In this document: positions 19,781 through 29,490 of the stretch, one piece after another
Numbering within the stretch: the first letter of the stretch is position 1
How the letters are laid out: every line of letters begins with the position of its first letter
Made by a program: the position numbers and the translations under genes
The notes under the pieces: generated by a model
Seen by the model: only the letters and a program-made list of their open reading frames with translations
Database searches by the model: none
What the model was told of the DNA's origin: nothing
From: Methylibium sp. NZG
GTDB lineage: Bacteria > Pseudomonadota > Gammaproteobacteria > Burkholderiales > Burkholderiaceae_C
Direction of reading: 5' to 3'
Length of the DNA stretch: 64,000 bases
Assembly: GCA_001263235.1 (NCBI GenBank)
Contig: LGRD01000026.1
Location: 1 to 64,000 of the forward strand

Positions 19781-20104
19781 CTACACCTGCATGCTCATGA
19801 TCTCGCTGTAAGCCTGCACCAACCGGTTGCGCACTTGCAGCGTGGCCTGGAAGCCGATCTGGGCCTTTTGCATCGCGATCATCGTCTCTTCCAGGCTCAC
19901 GGTCGGGTTGTCCATCTGCACCTCGCGCTGCATCTGCGAGGCCATTCTCTGGTTGTCGCTGACGCCGCGCAGCGCTTGCGTCATGGCCTGCTGGAAGCCG
20001 CCGGCTTCAACCGGGGTGCTGCCTTTGATGGGCACGCCGTCGGGGCGCAAGCCGGCACGGGCAACGGCCTGGGCAAAGTCGAAGGGTTTGAGCGTGACGT
20101 TCAT
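19781..20104 (-). CDS. fliE: Flagellar hook-basal body complex protein FliE
   Basis: A 107-residue FliE, which links the MS ring (FliF) to the rod. The start is the ATG at 20104 (MNVTLKPFDFAQAV); longer frames upstream are not supported. The C-terminal half carries the family core DNPTVSLEETMIAMQKAQIGFQATLQVRNRLVQAYSEI, described here by its key residues Leu-Glu-Glu, Met-Gln-Lys-Ala and Arg-Asn-Arg. It diverges from fliF, an arrangement common in Burkholderiales. Confidence 0.95.
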   Translation of the reverse strand: MNVTLKPFDFAQAVARAGLRPDGVPIKGSTPVEAGGFQQAMTQALRGVSDNQRMASQMQREVQMDNPTVSLEETMIAMQKAQIGFQATLQVRNRLVQAYSEIMSMQV

Positions 20105-20224
20105 CGGCGACTCCCGGACGGTTGGGTGGCGAGCCTGTTGCACGGCTGACAAGAAACGGCGCGGCACCACTCCATCACGATGCGTGAATCGTATCGGCCT
20201 GCAGTTTTCCCCAGGGTGTGAACT

Positions 20225-20238
20225 GGCCCGGCTTTGGC
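20225..20238 (+). promoter_or_regulatory. Possible sigma-54 promoter of the fliF operon
   Basis: A GG (20225-20226) and a GC (20237-20238) are separated by exactly 10 bp, within CTGGCCCGGCTTTGGCTG. This resembles TGGCAC-N5-TTGCA with the -12 element altered. It lies about 95 bp upstream of the fliF ATG. Weak support only. Confidence 0.3.
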
Positions 20239-20331
20239 TGCTTGTTTGCGGCACCGGCCGAGGGGCGCTCTTCCAGAATCGTGGCAGCCGCAACCCGTGG
20301 CAACTCTGCGCAATTGCGCCACACGCTTCTC

Positions 20332-22053
20332 ATGGACAACGCCGTCGCTCTGAACGCCACCGCCACACCGCCCGCCCCCACCGGCATGGCAGGCCGCCTG
20401 GCGGGCATGCCGGCCAAGAGCAAGTTGGCGCTGGGCCTGGGCGTGGCCGCCCTCGCGGCGGTGGTGCTGGCCATGACGGTGTGGAACAGCCAGGGCGACT
20501 ACAAGGTGCTGTACGCCAACCTGTCCGACAAGGACGGCGGCGCGATCATTGCGCAGTTGTCGCAGATGGGCATCTCGTACCGCCACGCCGACGGCGGCGC
20601 GGCGATCCTGGTGCCGGCTTCCAAGGTGCACGACGCGCGGCTCAAGCTCGCCTCGGCCGGCTTGCCCAAGGGCTCGGTCGTCGGCTTCGAGCTGATGGAC
20701 TCGGCCAAGTTCGGGCAGACGCAGTTCCAGGAGCGCCTGAGCTTTCAGCGCGGGCTGGAGGGCGAGCTCACGCGCTCGATCACGTCGATGGCGGCGGTGC
20801 AAGGTGCGCGCGTGCACTTGGCGCTTCCGAACCAGAACGGCTTCTTTCGAGAGCAGCAAAAGCCCAGTGCGTCGGTGCTGCTGACGCTGCACTCGGGCCG
20901 CGCGCTGGACCGCGCACAGATCGCCGGCATCGTGCACCTGGTCTCCAGCAGCGTGCCCGAGATGAACCCCAAGGCGGTGAGCGTGCTCGACCAGACCGGC
21001 GCGCTGCTGTCCGGCGCGGCCGCCGAGAGCGGCAACGGCTCGGGGCTCGACGCCACGCAGCTGCGCTACGTCAACCAGGTCGAGTCGGGCTACAGCAAGC
21101 GCATCCTCGAACTGCTGGAGCCGGTGATCGGCCAGCAGAACTTGCGCGCCAGCGTCACCGCCGAGGTCGACTTCGCACAGTCCGAAGACACCTCCGAAGA
21201 ATTCAAGCCCAACCAGGGCGCCGGTGCGGCCACCACGGTGCGCAGCCAGCAGACGACCGAGCAAACCGGCGGCAGCCCGCCCCAGCCCAGCGGCGTGCCG
21301 GGTGCAGCCAGCAACCAGCCGCCCGTGGCCGCCACCGCGCCGCTCACCGGCGCGGCACAACCGCTGCAGACCGCACAAGGCGGTGGCGCCGGCAGCACCA
21401 ACAGCCGGCGCGACGCGGTGACCAACTTCGAGGTGAGCAAGACGGTGCGCGTGACGCGCAACGCCACCGGCACCGTCAAGCGCCTGAATGCCGCGGTGGT
21501 GGTGAACAACCGCACCGAGACCGACGCCACCGGCAAGACGACGCAAGTCGCACTGGCGCCTGAAGAGATCGAGAAGCTGACCGCGCTGGTGAAAGAGGCG
21601 ATCGGCTTCAAGCAAGAGCGTGGCGACTCGGTGAAGGTGATCAACGCGCCGTTCCGCGTCGAGCCAGTGGACACCAGCACGCTGCCGTGGTGGAAGCAAC
21701 CGCAACTGCTCGACATCCTGCGCGCCTCGGCCATGCCTGCCGGGCTGGCGCTGGTGGCGATGGTGGTGTTCTTCGGGATGATCCGCCCGTCACTGAAGGT
21801 CGCGCTGGCGCCGCCGCCGCCGGCGCCTAGCGCCGCGCCGGGCCGCAAGCTCGACACGCTGGTGGACGACCACCTGCTGCCCGGTGGTGGCACGAACGGC
21901 AGCCCCGCGCTGGGCAGCGACGGCCAGCCGCTCGCCCTCGAAGGGCCAGGCTCGACGAACGAAAAGCTCGAACAGGCGCGCAAGTTCACGCGCGAGAACC
22001 CCGCCGCTGCGGCCAACATCGTGCGCGGCTGGGTCAGCGGCGAACCGGCCTGA
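20332..22053 (+). CDS. fliF: Flagellar MS-ring protein FliF
   Basis: A 573-residue FliF, which forms the inner-membrane MS ring. Transmembrane helix 1 lies at about residues 32-50 and helix 2 at about 461-484. Between them are the ring-building motifs YKVLYANLSDKDGGAI, AGLPKGSVVGFELMDSAKFG, RSITSMAAVQGARVHLALP and an Ala/Pro/Gly/Gln-rich loop (about 300-360). The C-terminal tail (ENPAAAANIVRGWVSGE) is the FliG-binding segment. The ATG at 20332 is chosen over upstream in-frame codons because family similarity starts there. Confidence 0.97.
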   Translation: MDNAVALNATATPPAPTGMAGRLAGMPAKSKLALGLGVAALAAVVLAMTVWNSQGDYKVLYANLSDKDGGAIIAQLSQMGISYRHADGGAAILVPASKVHDARLKLASAGLPKGSVVGFELMDSAKFGQTQFQERLSFQRGLEGELTRSITSMAAVQGARVHLALPNQNGFFREQQKPSASVLLTLHSGRALDRAQIAGIVHLVSSSVPEMNPKAVSVLDQTGALLSGAAAESGNGSGLDATQLRYVNQVESGYSKRILELLEPVIGQQNLRASVTAEVDFAQSEDTSEEFKPNQGAGAATTVRSQQTTEQTGGSPPQPSGVPGAASNQPPVAATAPLTGAAQPLQTAQGGGAGSTNSRRDAVTNFEVSKTVRVTRNATGTVKRLNAAVVVNNRTETDATGKTTQVALAPEEIEKLTALVKEAIGFKQERGDSVKVINAPFRVEPVDTSTLPWWKQPQLLDILRASAMPAGLALVAMVVFFGMIRPSLKVALAPPPPAPSAAPGRKLDTLVDDHLLPGGGTNGSPALGSDGQPLALEGPGSTNEKLEQARKFTRENPAAAANIVRGWVSGEPA

Positions 22054-22101
22054 CCTCTCGGCACGCACACCGGCACCCAGAACGGCAACCCGCGCGACAC
22101 C

Positions 22102-23097
22102 ATGGCCGACAACGGACTCGAAGACGCCGCCATCTTGCTGATGTCGCTCGGCGAAGAGGAAGCCTCCGAGGTGCTCAAGCACCTCGCGCCGAAGGAAGTG
22201 CAGAGCCTGGGCGAGACCATCGCCAAGATGAAGACCCTCCCGCGTGAGCGCGTCGACGGCGTGCTCGACAAGTTCGCCGTCGTCGCCGCCGACCAGAGCC
22301 TGCTCGTGCCCGACACCGACGAGTACGTGAAGGCCGTGCTGCGCAAGGCGCTGGGCGACGACAAGGCCAACATCCTGATCGACCGCATCCTGACCGGCGG
22401 CGACGTGTCGGGCATCGAGAGCCTGAAGTGGATGGACCCCGGCTCGGTGGCCGAGCTGCTGCGCAACGAGCACCCGCAGATCGTTGCTGCGATCCTGGTG
22501 CACCTCGACCCCGACCAGGCCGGCAGCGTGCTCAAGGCGCTGACCGAGCGCCACCGCAACGAGGTGCTGGTGCGCATCGCCACGCTCGACGGCATCCAGC
22601 CCTCGGCACTGCGCGACCTGAACGAAGTGATGAGCAAGGTGCTGGCCGGCAGCGACAAGATTCGCAAGGCCTCGCTGGGCGGTGCCAAGGCAGCGGCCGA
22701 GATCATCAACCTGATGGGCTCGGCCATCGAGACCTCGGCGTTGGACTTCATCCGCGAGGCCGACAACGACCTGGCGCAGAAGATCATGGACAACATGTTC
22801 ACCTTCGACGACCTGGAGAAGCTCGAAGACTCGGGCATCCAGGCGCTGCTGAAGGAGGTGCAGTCCGAGTCGCTCATCGTGGCACTCAAGGGCGCCACGC
22901 CGGAGATGCGCGAGAAGGTGCTCAAGAACATGTCCAAGCGCGCCGCCGAAACGCTGCGCGAAGACCTGGAGGCGCGCGGCCCGGTGCGCGTGTCCGAGGT
23001 CGAGGCCGAGCAGAAGGAGATGCTCAAGATCGTGCGCCGCCTGGCCGACGAAGGCCAGATCCAGCTCGGCGGCGGCGGTGGTGACGACTACATCTGA
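22102..23097 (+). CDS. fliG: Flagellar motor switch protein FliG
   Basis: A 331-residue FliG, the rotor protein that couples stator ions to torque. The N-terminal FliF-binding domain starts GLEDAAILLMSLGEEEASEV. The middle domain carries the EHPQ motif (RNEHPQIVAAILVHLDPDQA, about residues 127-146) for FliM contact. The C-terminal torque domain contains the charged helix IMDNMFTFDDLEKLED with ALKGA and MSKRAAETLREDLEARGPV. The gene is 48 bases after fliF. Confidence 0.97.
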   Translation: MADNGLEDAAILLMSLGEEEASEVLKHLAPKEVQSLGETIAKMKTLPRERVDGVLDKFAVVAADQSLLVPDTDEYVKAVLRKALGDDKANILIDRILTGGDVSGIESLKWMDPGSVAELLRNEHPQIVAAILVHLDPDQAGSVLKALTERHRNEVLVRIATLDGIQPSALRDLNEVMSKVLAGSDKIRKASLGGAKAAAEIINLMGSAIETSALDFIREADNDLAQKIMDNMFTFDDLEKLEDSGIQALLKEVQSESLIVALKGATPEMREKVLKNMSKRAAETLREDLEARGPVRVSEVEAEQKEMLKIVRRLADEGQIQLGGGGGDDYI

Positions 23098-23102
23098 GAC
23101 CG

Positions 23103-23945
23103 ATGAAGAACAACGCACCGCCGCCCGGCCCGCCCCCCAAAGCGCCCAACTACAGCCGCTTCATCCCGCGCGAGGAGCTGAGTTCGTTCGCTGCGTGGAC
23201 GCCGGGCTCGCTGTCTGAAGGCGTGGATGCGGCCGGCGGCGCGCCGCACGGCTTGCGCCGCGCCGTCGACAAGCAAGCCACCCAGCCCGCAGTGCCCGAC
23301 GACGTGGCCGCGCAGTGCCGCGCCGCGCGCCAGTCGGGCTACCAGGACGGCTACCGCGACGGGCTGGTGGCGCTGGAAGGGTTCAAGCAGACCTTTGCCA
23401 CGCAGATGTGTGCGCAGATCGGTGCGCTGATGCAATCGCTCGGCGACCAGCACGACGCGCTGGACCGCCAGATGGCGCAGTGCCTGGCCACCTCGGCCAC
23501 GCACCTGGCGCGCCAGATCGTGCGCAGCGAGCTGATCGTGCGGCCCGAACTCGTGCAGGCGGTGGCGCGCGAAGCCACCGAGGCGCTGTTGCTCAGTGCG
23601 CGCCACATCACCGTGCGCGTCCATCCCGACGACCACGCGCTCGTCGCACAAGGCGCGGCGGATGTGCTGGGCGCGCGCGGCGCGCGGCTGGTTGCCGATG
23701 GCGCCATCGCGCGCGGCGGCTGCCTGGTCGAATCCGACATCGGCGTGCTCGACGCGACCTTGCAAGCACGCTGGAGCCGCTGCGTGGCAGCGCTGGGCGG
23801 CGAGAGCGAATGGGAGACGACGTCGCCCGGCCTGGCGCCGGAGACGGCCACGCAGACGTCGCAGGCACCTCAGGCCACCACGCCGAAGCCATCGTCACGA
23901 CCCGCATCGACCCCCCCGAGCCCGAACCAGGACGACGCCGCATGA
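23103..23945 (+). CDS. fliH: Flagellar export stator protein FliH
   Basis: A 280-residue FliH, which holds the FliI ATPase inactive and ties it to the export gate. The N-terminus has [16 protein letters not shown], typical of betaproteobacterial Fli[21 protein letters not shown] segment (about 80-98) and the C-terminal FliH core ([16 protein letters not shown], about 140-155, with [14 protein letters not shown]) follow. The tail is an unusual low-complexity Thr/Pro/Ser stretch of about 45 residues. Its stop overlaps the fliI start (ATGA). Confidence 0.93.
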   Translation: MKNNAPPPGPPPKAPNYSRFIPREELSSFAAWTPGSLSEGVDAAGGAPHGLRRAVDKQATQPAVPDDVAAQCRAARQSGYQDGYRDGLVALEGFKQTFATQMCAQIGALMQSLGDQHDALDRQMAQCLATSATHLARQIVRSELIVRPELVQAVAREATEALLLSARHITVRVHPDDHALVAQGAADVLGARGARLVADGAIARGGCLVESDIGVLDATLQARWSRCVAALGGESEWETTSPGLAPETATQTSQAPQATTPKPSSRPASTPPSPNQDDAA

Positions 23946-25414
23946 TCAGCACCGCGATCGAGACGCGCGCGCTCGCGACCCTCGAAGCCGCCACCCAGGC
24001 AAGCAAGGAGGCACGCCACGCGGCGCACCAGGCGAAGTGGCAGCGCTTCTTCAGCGACCTGGCGCAACAGGCCGCCGAGCCGCAGCCGCTGCAGGCCCAG
24101 GGCCTGCTGGTGCGGGTGGCCGGGCTGGTGCTCGAAGCGGCGGGCTTGCGCCTGCCGGTCGGCTCGGTGTGCGAGGTGCGCATGCCGGGGCAAGCCGCCG
24201 TGCTGGCCGAGGTGGTCGGCTTCTCGGGCGACCGCGCCTACCTGATGCCCACCGGCGACGTGCACGGCCTCGTCAGCGGCGCGCGCGTGGTGCCGCGCGG
24301 CGGGCCGGTGGCGCCGCTGCTGCTGGGCACGCCGCACCACCGCTGGCGCCGCAACGAAGACCGCACGCTGCACCTGCCGGTCGGCGACGGCCTGCTAGGC
24401 CGCGTGGTCGACTCGCACGGCGTGCCGATGGACCGGCGCGGGCCGCTGCACGCGGTGCACAACCAGCCACTCATCCGCCGCCCGATCAACGCGATGGACC
24501 GCGACCCGGTGCGCCGCCCGCTGGACACCGGCGTGCGCGCGATCAACGCGATGCTCACCGTCGGCCGCGGCCAGCGCATCGGCCTGTTTGCCGGCACCGG
24601 CGTGGGCAAGTCGGTGCTGCTGGGCATGATGGCGCGCTACACCGAGGCCGACGTGATCGTGGTCGGCCTGATCGGCGAGCGCGGTCGCGAGGTGAAGGAG
24701 TTCATCGAGGACATCCTGGGCGTCGACGGCATCCGCCGCTCGGTGGTGGTAGCAGCCCCCGCCGACGCGCCGCCGCTGGTGCGCATGCAGGGCGCGAACT
24801 ACGCCACAGCGATCGCCGAGGAGTTCCGCGACCGCGGCAAGCACGTGCTGTTGCTGATGGACTCGCTCACGCGCTACGCGATGGCGCAGCGCGAGATCGC
24901 GCTGGCCATCGGTGAGCCGCCAGCCACCAAGGGCTACCCGCCGAGCTGCTTCGCCAAGCTGCCTCAACTGGTGGAGCGCAGCGGCAACGGCAGCAAGGGG
25001 GGCGGCTCCATCACCGCCTTCTACACCGTGCTCAGCGAAGGTGACGACCAGCAAGACCCGATCGCCGACGCCGCGCGCGGCATCCTCGACGGCCACATCG
25101 TGCTCACGCGCGAACTGGCCGAGGCGGGGCACTTCCCCGCCATCGACGTCGAGAAGTCGATCTCGCGCGTGATGACCAACGTCGCGGCGCCAGACCACAT
25201 CGAGGCAGCCCGCCGGTTCCGCCAGTTGCACGCCCGATACCAAAAGGCGCGCGACCTGATCCAACTCGGCGCCTACAGCGCTGGCAACGACGCCGAACTC
25301 GACCGCGCCGTCGCCCTGCACGAACCGATGACCACCCTGCTGCAGCAGGGCATGCACCAGCCCGCCGCACTGGCGCACAGCATCCACGCGCTGCACAGCG
25401 TGGTGGCTGGCTGA
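23942..25414 (+). CDS. fliI: Flagellum-specific ATPase FliI
   Basis: A 490-residue type III export ATPase. The ATG at 23942 overlaps the fliH stop by four bases. The P-loop [11 protein letters not shown] lies at about residues 214-224, the [12 protein letters not shown] motif at about 245, the Walker [14 protein letters not shown] at about 302-313 and the catalytic region [26 protein letters not shown] follows. All are intact. An N-terminal extension of about 35 residues precedes the usual beta-barrel and may be the FliH-binding helix. Confidence 0.97.
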   Translation: MISTAIETRALATLEAATQASKEARHAAHQAKWQRFFSDLAQQAAEPQPLQAQGLLVRVAGLVLEAAGLRLPVGSVCEVRMPGQAAVLAEVVGFSGDRAYLMPTGDVHGLVSGARVVPRGGPVAPLLLGTPHHRWRRNEDRTLHLPVGDGLLGRVVDSHGVPMDRRGPLHAVHNQPLIRRPINAMDRDPVRRPLDTGVRAINAMLTVGRGQRIGLFAGTGVGKSVLLGMMARYTEADVIVVGLIGERGREVKEFIEDILGVDGIRRSVVVAAPADAPPLVRMQGANYATAIAEEFRDRGKHVLLLMDSLTRYAMAQREIALAIGEPPATKGYPPSCFAKLPQLVERSGNGSKGGGSITAFYTVLSEGDDQQDPIADAARGILDGHIVLTRELAEAGHFPAIDVEKSISRVMTNVAAPDHIEAARRFRQLHARYQKARDLIQLGAYSAGNDAELDRAVALHEPMTTLLQQGMHQPAALAHSIHALHSVVAG

Positions 25415-25451
25415 AGCGACTGCGCTCCCCGTTCAACTCCGTATCGCCGCC

Positions 25452-25949
25452 ATGCAAACCCTGATGCTGCTCCTGAAACACGCTGAAACCGACCGCGACT
25501 CGGCCCTGGCCGCGTGCGACCTGGCAACCCGCGCCGAGCGGGCCAGCCAGGCGCAGCTGAAACAGCTCGAAGGCTACCGTCGCGACTACGAGGCGCGCTG
25601 GGGCACGCACTTCAGCCAGGGCGGCGAGATCGCGCTGGTGCGGTGCTACCACGACTTCATGGGGCGGCTGAACCAGGCGGTCGATCAACAGCAGCAGGCT
25701 GTGCAACTCGCCCTCGGCAAGAAAGACGCCGCGCAGCAGACGCTGCAAGAGCGCGAGTTGCGCGTGGCCTCGGTGGGCAAGCTGGTCGAGCGCCGCACGC
25801 GCGAGATGCGCGTGAGCTTCGAGCGGCGCGACCAGAAGCAGTTCGACGAAATGTCGGCCCGCGTCGTGCGCATGACGCCGCTCGGCGGGCTGCCCGGCGG
25901 CCTGCGGGGCGGGCACGCGAGCGGCCCGGACTTCGTCGCGACCCGCTGA
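25452..25949 (+). CDS. fliJ: Flagellar export protein FliJ
   Basis: A 165-residue helical hairpin coiled coil. Landmarks are AERASQAQLKQLEGYRRDYEARW in helix 1 and LQERELRVASVGKLVERRTREMR with KQFDEMSAR in helix 2. FliJ sits in the FliI ring and escorts substrates to FlhA. The short glycine-rich C-terminus is unstructured. Position after fliI and before fliK confirms the call. Confidence 0.92.
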   Translation: MQTLMLLLKHAETDRDSALAACDLATRAERASQAQLKQLEGYRRDYEARWGTHFSQGGEIALVRCYHDFMGRLNQAVDQQQQAVQLALGKKDAAQQTLQERELRVASVGKLVERRTREMRVSFERRDQKQFDEMSARVVRMTPLGGLPGGLRGGHASGPDFVATR

Positions 25950-25968
25950 CGACGCCGGAGAACGACCG

Positions 25969-27354
25969 ATGCCATCTCTGCTGCCCCCCGGTCTGCTGCC
26001 CCCCGGCCTGCTCGCAGGCGCGCTGCCCGCTGCGGCCACCCCGACGACGGCGCGCGCCAGCCTGCCCAGCGGCGACAACAACAACAGCTTCTCACGCCAG
26101 TTGGAGCAATCGCGTCTGCGTGCACAGCAGGACGGGCAGGCCTCGCCAACGCGCGCCGCAACGCGCCCGCAAGGCCCGCCCCCGCCGCCGGCAGCCGCTC
26201 GACCGCCGAACAAGGCCCCAGAGGCGCCGCGCAACGAGGCGTCGCGTCCAGACGCTCAACGCGCAACGCCCCCGCGCGGCGCGCGCCAGGGCCCGCCGGC
26301 CCATAGACCCGATTCAACCGCGGCCCCCACCGACGGAGCGGCCGCCAACGACAAGGCGGCGAACGACGCCAAGACGGTCGCAGGCCCGAACGATGGGCTC
26401 GCGACGGGCTCGCCACTGGCCGTGCCGACCGAACCGGCACCGCCCGCAACACCGCCCGCCGACAGTGCCTCGGCCGAGGCAACGACACCCGGCCACCCCA
26501 GCGCCTCGTGGCCGCCAGGCGCGCTTGACGCCAGCGCGTGGGTGGCGACGGCGGGGTCGACGCCGGATGCGGTTCAAGGCGGCACGCTGGTGCCAGACAC
26601 GCTGGTCGGGCCAAGCAGCGCGTCGGCCAGCTCCAAACCCGACCCGCGCGATGCGGCGCGCCTGGGCGCTGCGGGGGGTGCCGAGCCGGGCCGTTGGCAG
26701 CATGCCCAGGCTGCTGCCGCGCTGGCCGAAGGCCGAGTCGCTGGCGGCGAAGGCATTGCCTCACGCACCGACGAGACGCTGGCACTCGCAGCGACCGAGC
26801 ACAGCCAGAGCGGCATCGACCGCAGCGGCGCGGCCGCAGGCCTGCCAGGCGCTTTGGGCGCGGCCACAAGCATCGCGGCCCGAGCTGGCGAAACGGCCCA
26901 GGCCAGCCTGGCCACGCCAGCCACGTCGCCCGAGTTCCGCGCCGCGTTGGGCGCGCAGGTGAGCTACTTGGCGCGCGCGGGCGTGCAGGAGGCCGAGTTG
27001 CACCTCAACCCGGCCGAGCTGGGGCCGGTGTCGATCCAGATCGTGCTCGACGGCCAGCAGGCCCAGGTCAACTTCGGCGCCGACTCGGCGCTGACGCGGC
27101 AGATCATCGAGTCGGGCATGCCCGAGCTGGCCAGCGCGCTGCGCGACGCCGGGCTCACGCTCACGGGCGGCGGTGTGTCGCAGCACGCGGGTGGGCAGCG
27201 GCAGGACGCCGACGGCAGTGGCGCGGCGCGCGATGGCAGTGCAAACGGGGGCTTCGACCCGGCGGCGGCCGACGAGCCGAGCCCGGCGCACGCAGCCCAG
27301 ATCGAACGCAGCGCGGCGCGCGCTGCACGGGGCGGCGTCGACCTGTACGCCTGA
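25969..27354 (+). CDS. fliK: Flagellar hook-length control protein FliK
   Basis: A 461-residue FliK that measures hook length and switches export specificity. The N-terminal three quarters are low-complexity (Ala, Pro, Thr, Arg rich), as is usual for the ruler portion. The conserved C-terminal Flg_hook domain spans about residues 320-405, with EAELHLNPAELGPVSIQI, QAQVNFGADSALTRQIIE and LASALRDAGLTL. It begins 19 bases after fliJ. Confidence 0.93.
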   Translation: MPSLLPPGLLPPGLLAGALPAAATPTTARASLPSGDNNNSFSRQLEQSRLRAQQDGQASPTRAATRPQGPPPPPAAARPPNKAPEAPRNEASRPDAQRATPPRGARQGPPAHRPDSTAAPTDGAAANDKAANDAKTVAGPNDGLATGSPLAVPTEPAPPATPPADSASAEATTPGHPSASWPPGALDASAWVATAGSTPDAVQGGTLVPDTLVGPSSASASSKPDPRDAARLGAAGGAEPGRWQHAQAAAALAEGRVAGGEGIASRTDETLALAATEHSQSGIDRSGAAAGLPGALGAATSIAARAGETAQASLATPATSPEFRAALGAQVSYLARAGVQEAELHLNPAELGPVSIQIVLDGQQAQVNFGADSALTRQIIESGMPELASALRDAGLTLTGGGVSQHAGGQRQDADGSGAARDGSANGGFDPAAADEPSPAHAAQIERSAARAARGGVDLYA

Positions 27355-27602
27355 CGCCAGGCGCGGCCAGCCGAAGGCCGCAGCGGGCTCTCGCTCTGTG
27401 CTTCGCATGGCGCTTGCCCGTGCGCTTGCACTTGCCCCTGCTCTTCCCCTTGCCCGTGCGCTTCGGCCCCACTGGACTGACCGGCAAAAGCCTCGCTTAT
27501 CGGCGCATGTTCGGCACGGCCGATTTTCATAATCACTCTCATCCCTGTCGCACCGGCATGCCGTGCCCCTAGCGCAGGTCGAACCGCCCCACAGGAGTGA
27601 AC

Positions 27603-28244
27603 ATGTCCGCTGCCGCCGCAGAGCCCGTTGCCGATGGTGCAGCGCCGAAGAAGGGCAAGAAGAAGCTGATCATCATGATCGCCGCGGCACTGGTGCTGGC
27701 CGGTGGCGGTGGCGGCGGCTACTTCTACATGGCCAAGAAAAAGGCCGACGCTGCCGCAGCCGCTGCGGCCGAGGACAGCGAGGACGCCGAGCCGGCGCGC
27801 AAGCCCGCCAAGGCCGACCCGAAGAGCCTGCCGACCTACGTGCCGCTGGACCCGTTCGTCGTGAACCTGGCCGACAAGGACGCCGACCGCTTCGCCCAGA
27901 TCGGCGTGACGCTGCAGGTGGACGACCCCAAGTTCGCCGAAGACATGAAGACCTTCATGCCGGCGATCCGCAACGGCATCCTGATGGCGCTGGCGCACAA
28001 GACATCGGCCGAACTGCTCGAGCGCAGCGGCAAGGAAGCGCTGGCCGAAGAGATCATGCGCGAGGCGGCCCGGCCGATGGGCATCGAGGTCGACGAGGAA
28101 GACGAAGAAGAAGAGGCGCCCAAGAAGAAGAGCAAGGCCGACGTCGAGGAAGAGGCTGCGCCCAAGAAGAAGAAAAAGAAGAAGCGCAAGCCGATGCACA
28201 ACCCCATCACGACCGTGCTGTTCTCGACTTTCATCATCCAGTGA
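27603..28244 (+). CDS. fliL: Flagellar basal body-associated protein FliL
   Basis: A 213-residue FliL, which surrounds the stator and supports motor torque. AGGAG lies upstream of the ATG; an in-frame GTG two codons earlier is also possible. A Lys-rich N-terminus precedes one transmembrane helix at about 21-44 (LIIMIAAALVLAGGGGGGYFY). The periplasmic domain starts YVPLDPFVVNLADKDADRFAQIGV. Before the conserved C-terminus NPITTVLFSTFIIQ there is a roughly 35-residue, highly charged insert that alternates acidic runs with KKK and seven consecutive lysines. FliL proteins of this group often have an insert here, but this one is extreme in charge. Confidence 0.94.
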   Translation: MSAAAAEPVADGAAPKKGKKKLIIMIAAALVLAGGGGGGYFYMAKKKADAAAAAAAEDSEDAEPARKPAKADPKSLPTYVPLDPFVVNLADKDADRFAQIGVTLQVDDPKFAEDMKTFMPAIRNGILMALAHKTSAELLERSGKEALAEEIMREAARPMGIEVDEEDEEEEAPKKKSKADVEEEAAPKKKKKKKRKPMHNPITTVLFSTFIIQ

Positions 28245-28412
28245 TCCGACCCGTGACCGGTGACCCCACTTTCATGAACAACGCCAAGTCGTCGAAGCAG
28301 CAGCGGGCCGAGCGACGGGCCGCCATCGACCAGAGGCCGATGGCGTTCGCCAGGCACCTGCAGTCCGCAGGGACTGCCTGTGTCCGGGCTCACCTCGCCA
28401 AGCCGGCCCGCA

Positions 28413-28475
28413 CCCCAGGGGCCACGAAAGGGCCCCTCGGGGCCCATGGGGGTCGGTTGCCGTACCCGGCAACCG
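28413..28475 (+). repeat. REP-like palindrome and fliM leader hairpin
   Basis: 28413-28451 is a REP-like unit built on CCCCAGGGGCCACG and GGGGCCC, related to the one at 29935-30010. It is followed by a perfect 9-bp hairpin at 28454-28475 (CGGTTGCCG, loop TACC, CGGCAACCG). The hairpin abuts the G-run that would serve as the fliM ribosome binding site (28475-28480). Confidence 0.65.
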
Positions 28476-28485
28476 GGGGGTCCAC

Positions 28486-29490
28486 ATGACTCAGCAGATT
28501 CTTTCGCAGGATGAGGTCGATGCCCTCCTTCAAGGCATCACCGGCGAAAGCCAGAAGATCGAGGAAGAAGAAGCCCCCCAGGGCGGCGTGCGCAACTACG
28601 ACCTGGCCAGCCAGGAGCGGATCGTGCGTGGGCGCATGCCCACGATGGAGGTCATCAATGAACGCTTCTCGCGCAACATCCGCCTCGGTGTTTTCAACTT
28701 CATCCGCAAGAGCCCCGAGGTGGCCATCGGCCCGATCAAGGTGCAGAAGTACAGCGCCTTCTTGCGCGAGATCGTGGTGCCGACCAACTTCAACGTGATG
28801 GCGGTGCGCCCGCTGCGCGGCTCGGGCTTGATCGTGTGCGACCCGACCCTCGTGTTTGCGGTGATCGACGCACTGTTCGGCGGCGCAGGCAAATACCACA
28901 CGCGCATCGAAGGCCGCGACTTCTCGCCGACCGAAAACCGCATCATCACGCGGCTTGTGGACGTGATCACCACGGAGTACCGGAAGTCCTGGCACGGCGT
29001 CTACCCGCTGGAGCTGGAGTACCAGCGCTCGGAGATGCAGCCGCAGTTCGCAACCATCGCCACGCCGAGCGAGATCGTCGTGACGACCTCGTTCACGCTG
29101 GAAATCGGCGACACGAGCGGCACCATCCACTTCTGCATTCCGTACTCGACGCTGGAGCCGATCCGCGACGTGCTGTTCTCGACCGTGCAAGGAGACGCGA
29201 CCGAGCCGGACCACCGCTGGGTCAACCTGCTGAAGGAAGAAATCCAGTCGGCCAACGTCGAGCTGGTGGCCGAGCTGGCGACCGCGCCGGCCACGGTGGA
29301 GCAACTGCTGTCGTTCAAGCAGGGGGACTTCATCGAGCTCGACCTGCACCCCGACATCCAGGCCAAGGTGTCTGGCGTGCCCATCCTGGACTGCCACTAC
29401 GGCACCTCCAACGGCCGCTATGCCTTGAAGATCGATCAACTGTTGACCAGCTCCACCTCGGGCTGGCTGGGAGAAGCACATGTCGCCTGA
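28486..29490 (+). CDS. fliM: Flagellar motor switch protein FliM
   Basis: A 334-residue FliM of the C ring. The N-terminal CheY-P-binding peptide is intact (ILSQDEVDALLQGI, residues 5-18). The CheC-like middle domain has the GGAGKYHTRIEGRDFSPTE motif at about 130-148. The C-terminal SpoA domain follows (LLSFKQGDFIELDLHPDIQ). It overlaps fliN by 11 bases. Confidence 0.97.
   Translation: MTQQILSQDEVDALLQGITGESQKIEEEEAPQGGVRNYDLASQERIVRGRMPTMEVINERFSRNIRLGVFNFIRKSPEVAIGPIKVQKYSAFLREIVVPTNFNVMAVRPLRGSGLIVCDPTLVFAVIDALFGGAGKYHTRIEGRDFSPTENRIITRLVDVITTEYRKSWHGVYPLELEYQRSEMQPQFATIATPSEIVVTTSFTLEIGDTSGTIHFCIPYSTLEPIRDVLFSTVQGDATEPDHRWVNLLKEEIQSANVELVAELATAPATVEQLLSFKQGDFIELDLHPDIQAKVSGVPILDCHYGTSNGRYALKIDQLLTSSTSGWLGEAHVA

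Noticed and set aside
28245-28485. Small gene between fliL and fliM
   Set aside because: An ATG frame exists, but it runs through the REP palindrome into the fliM leader, lacks a ribosome binding site and has no family features.
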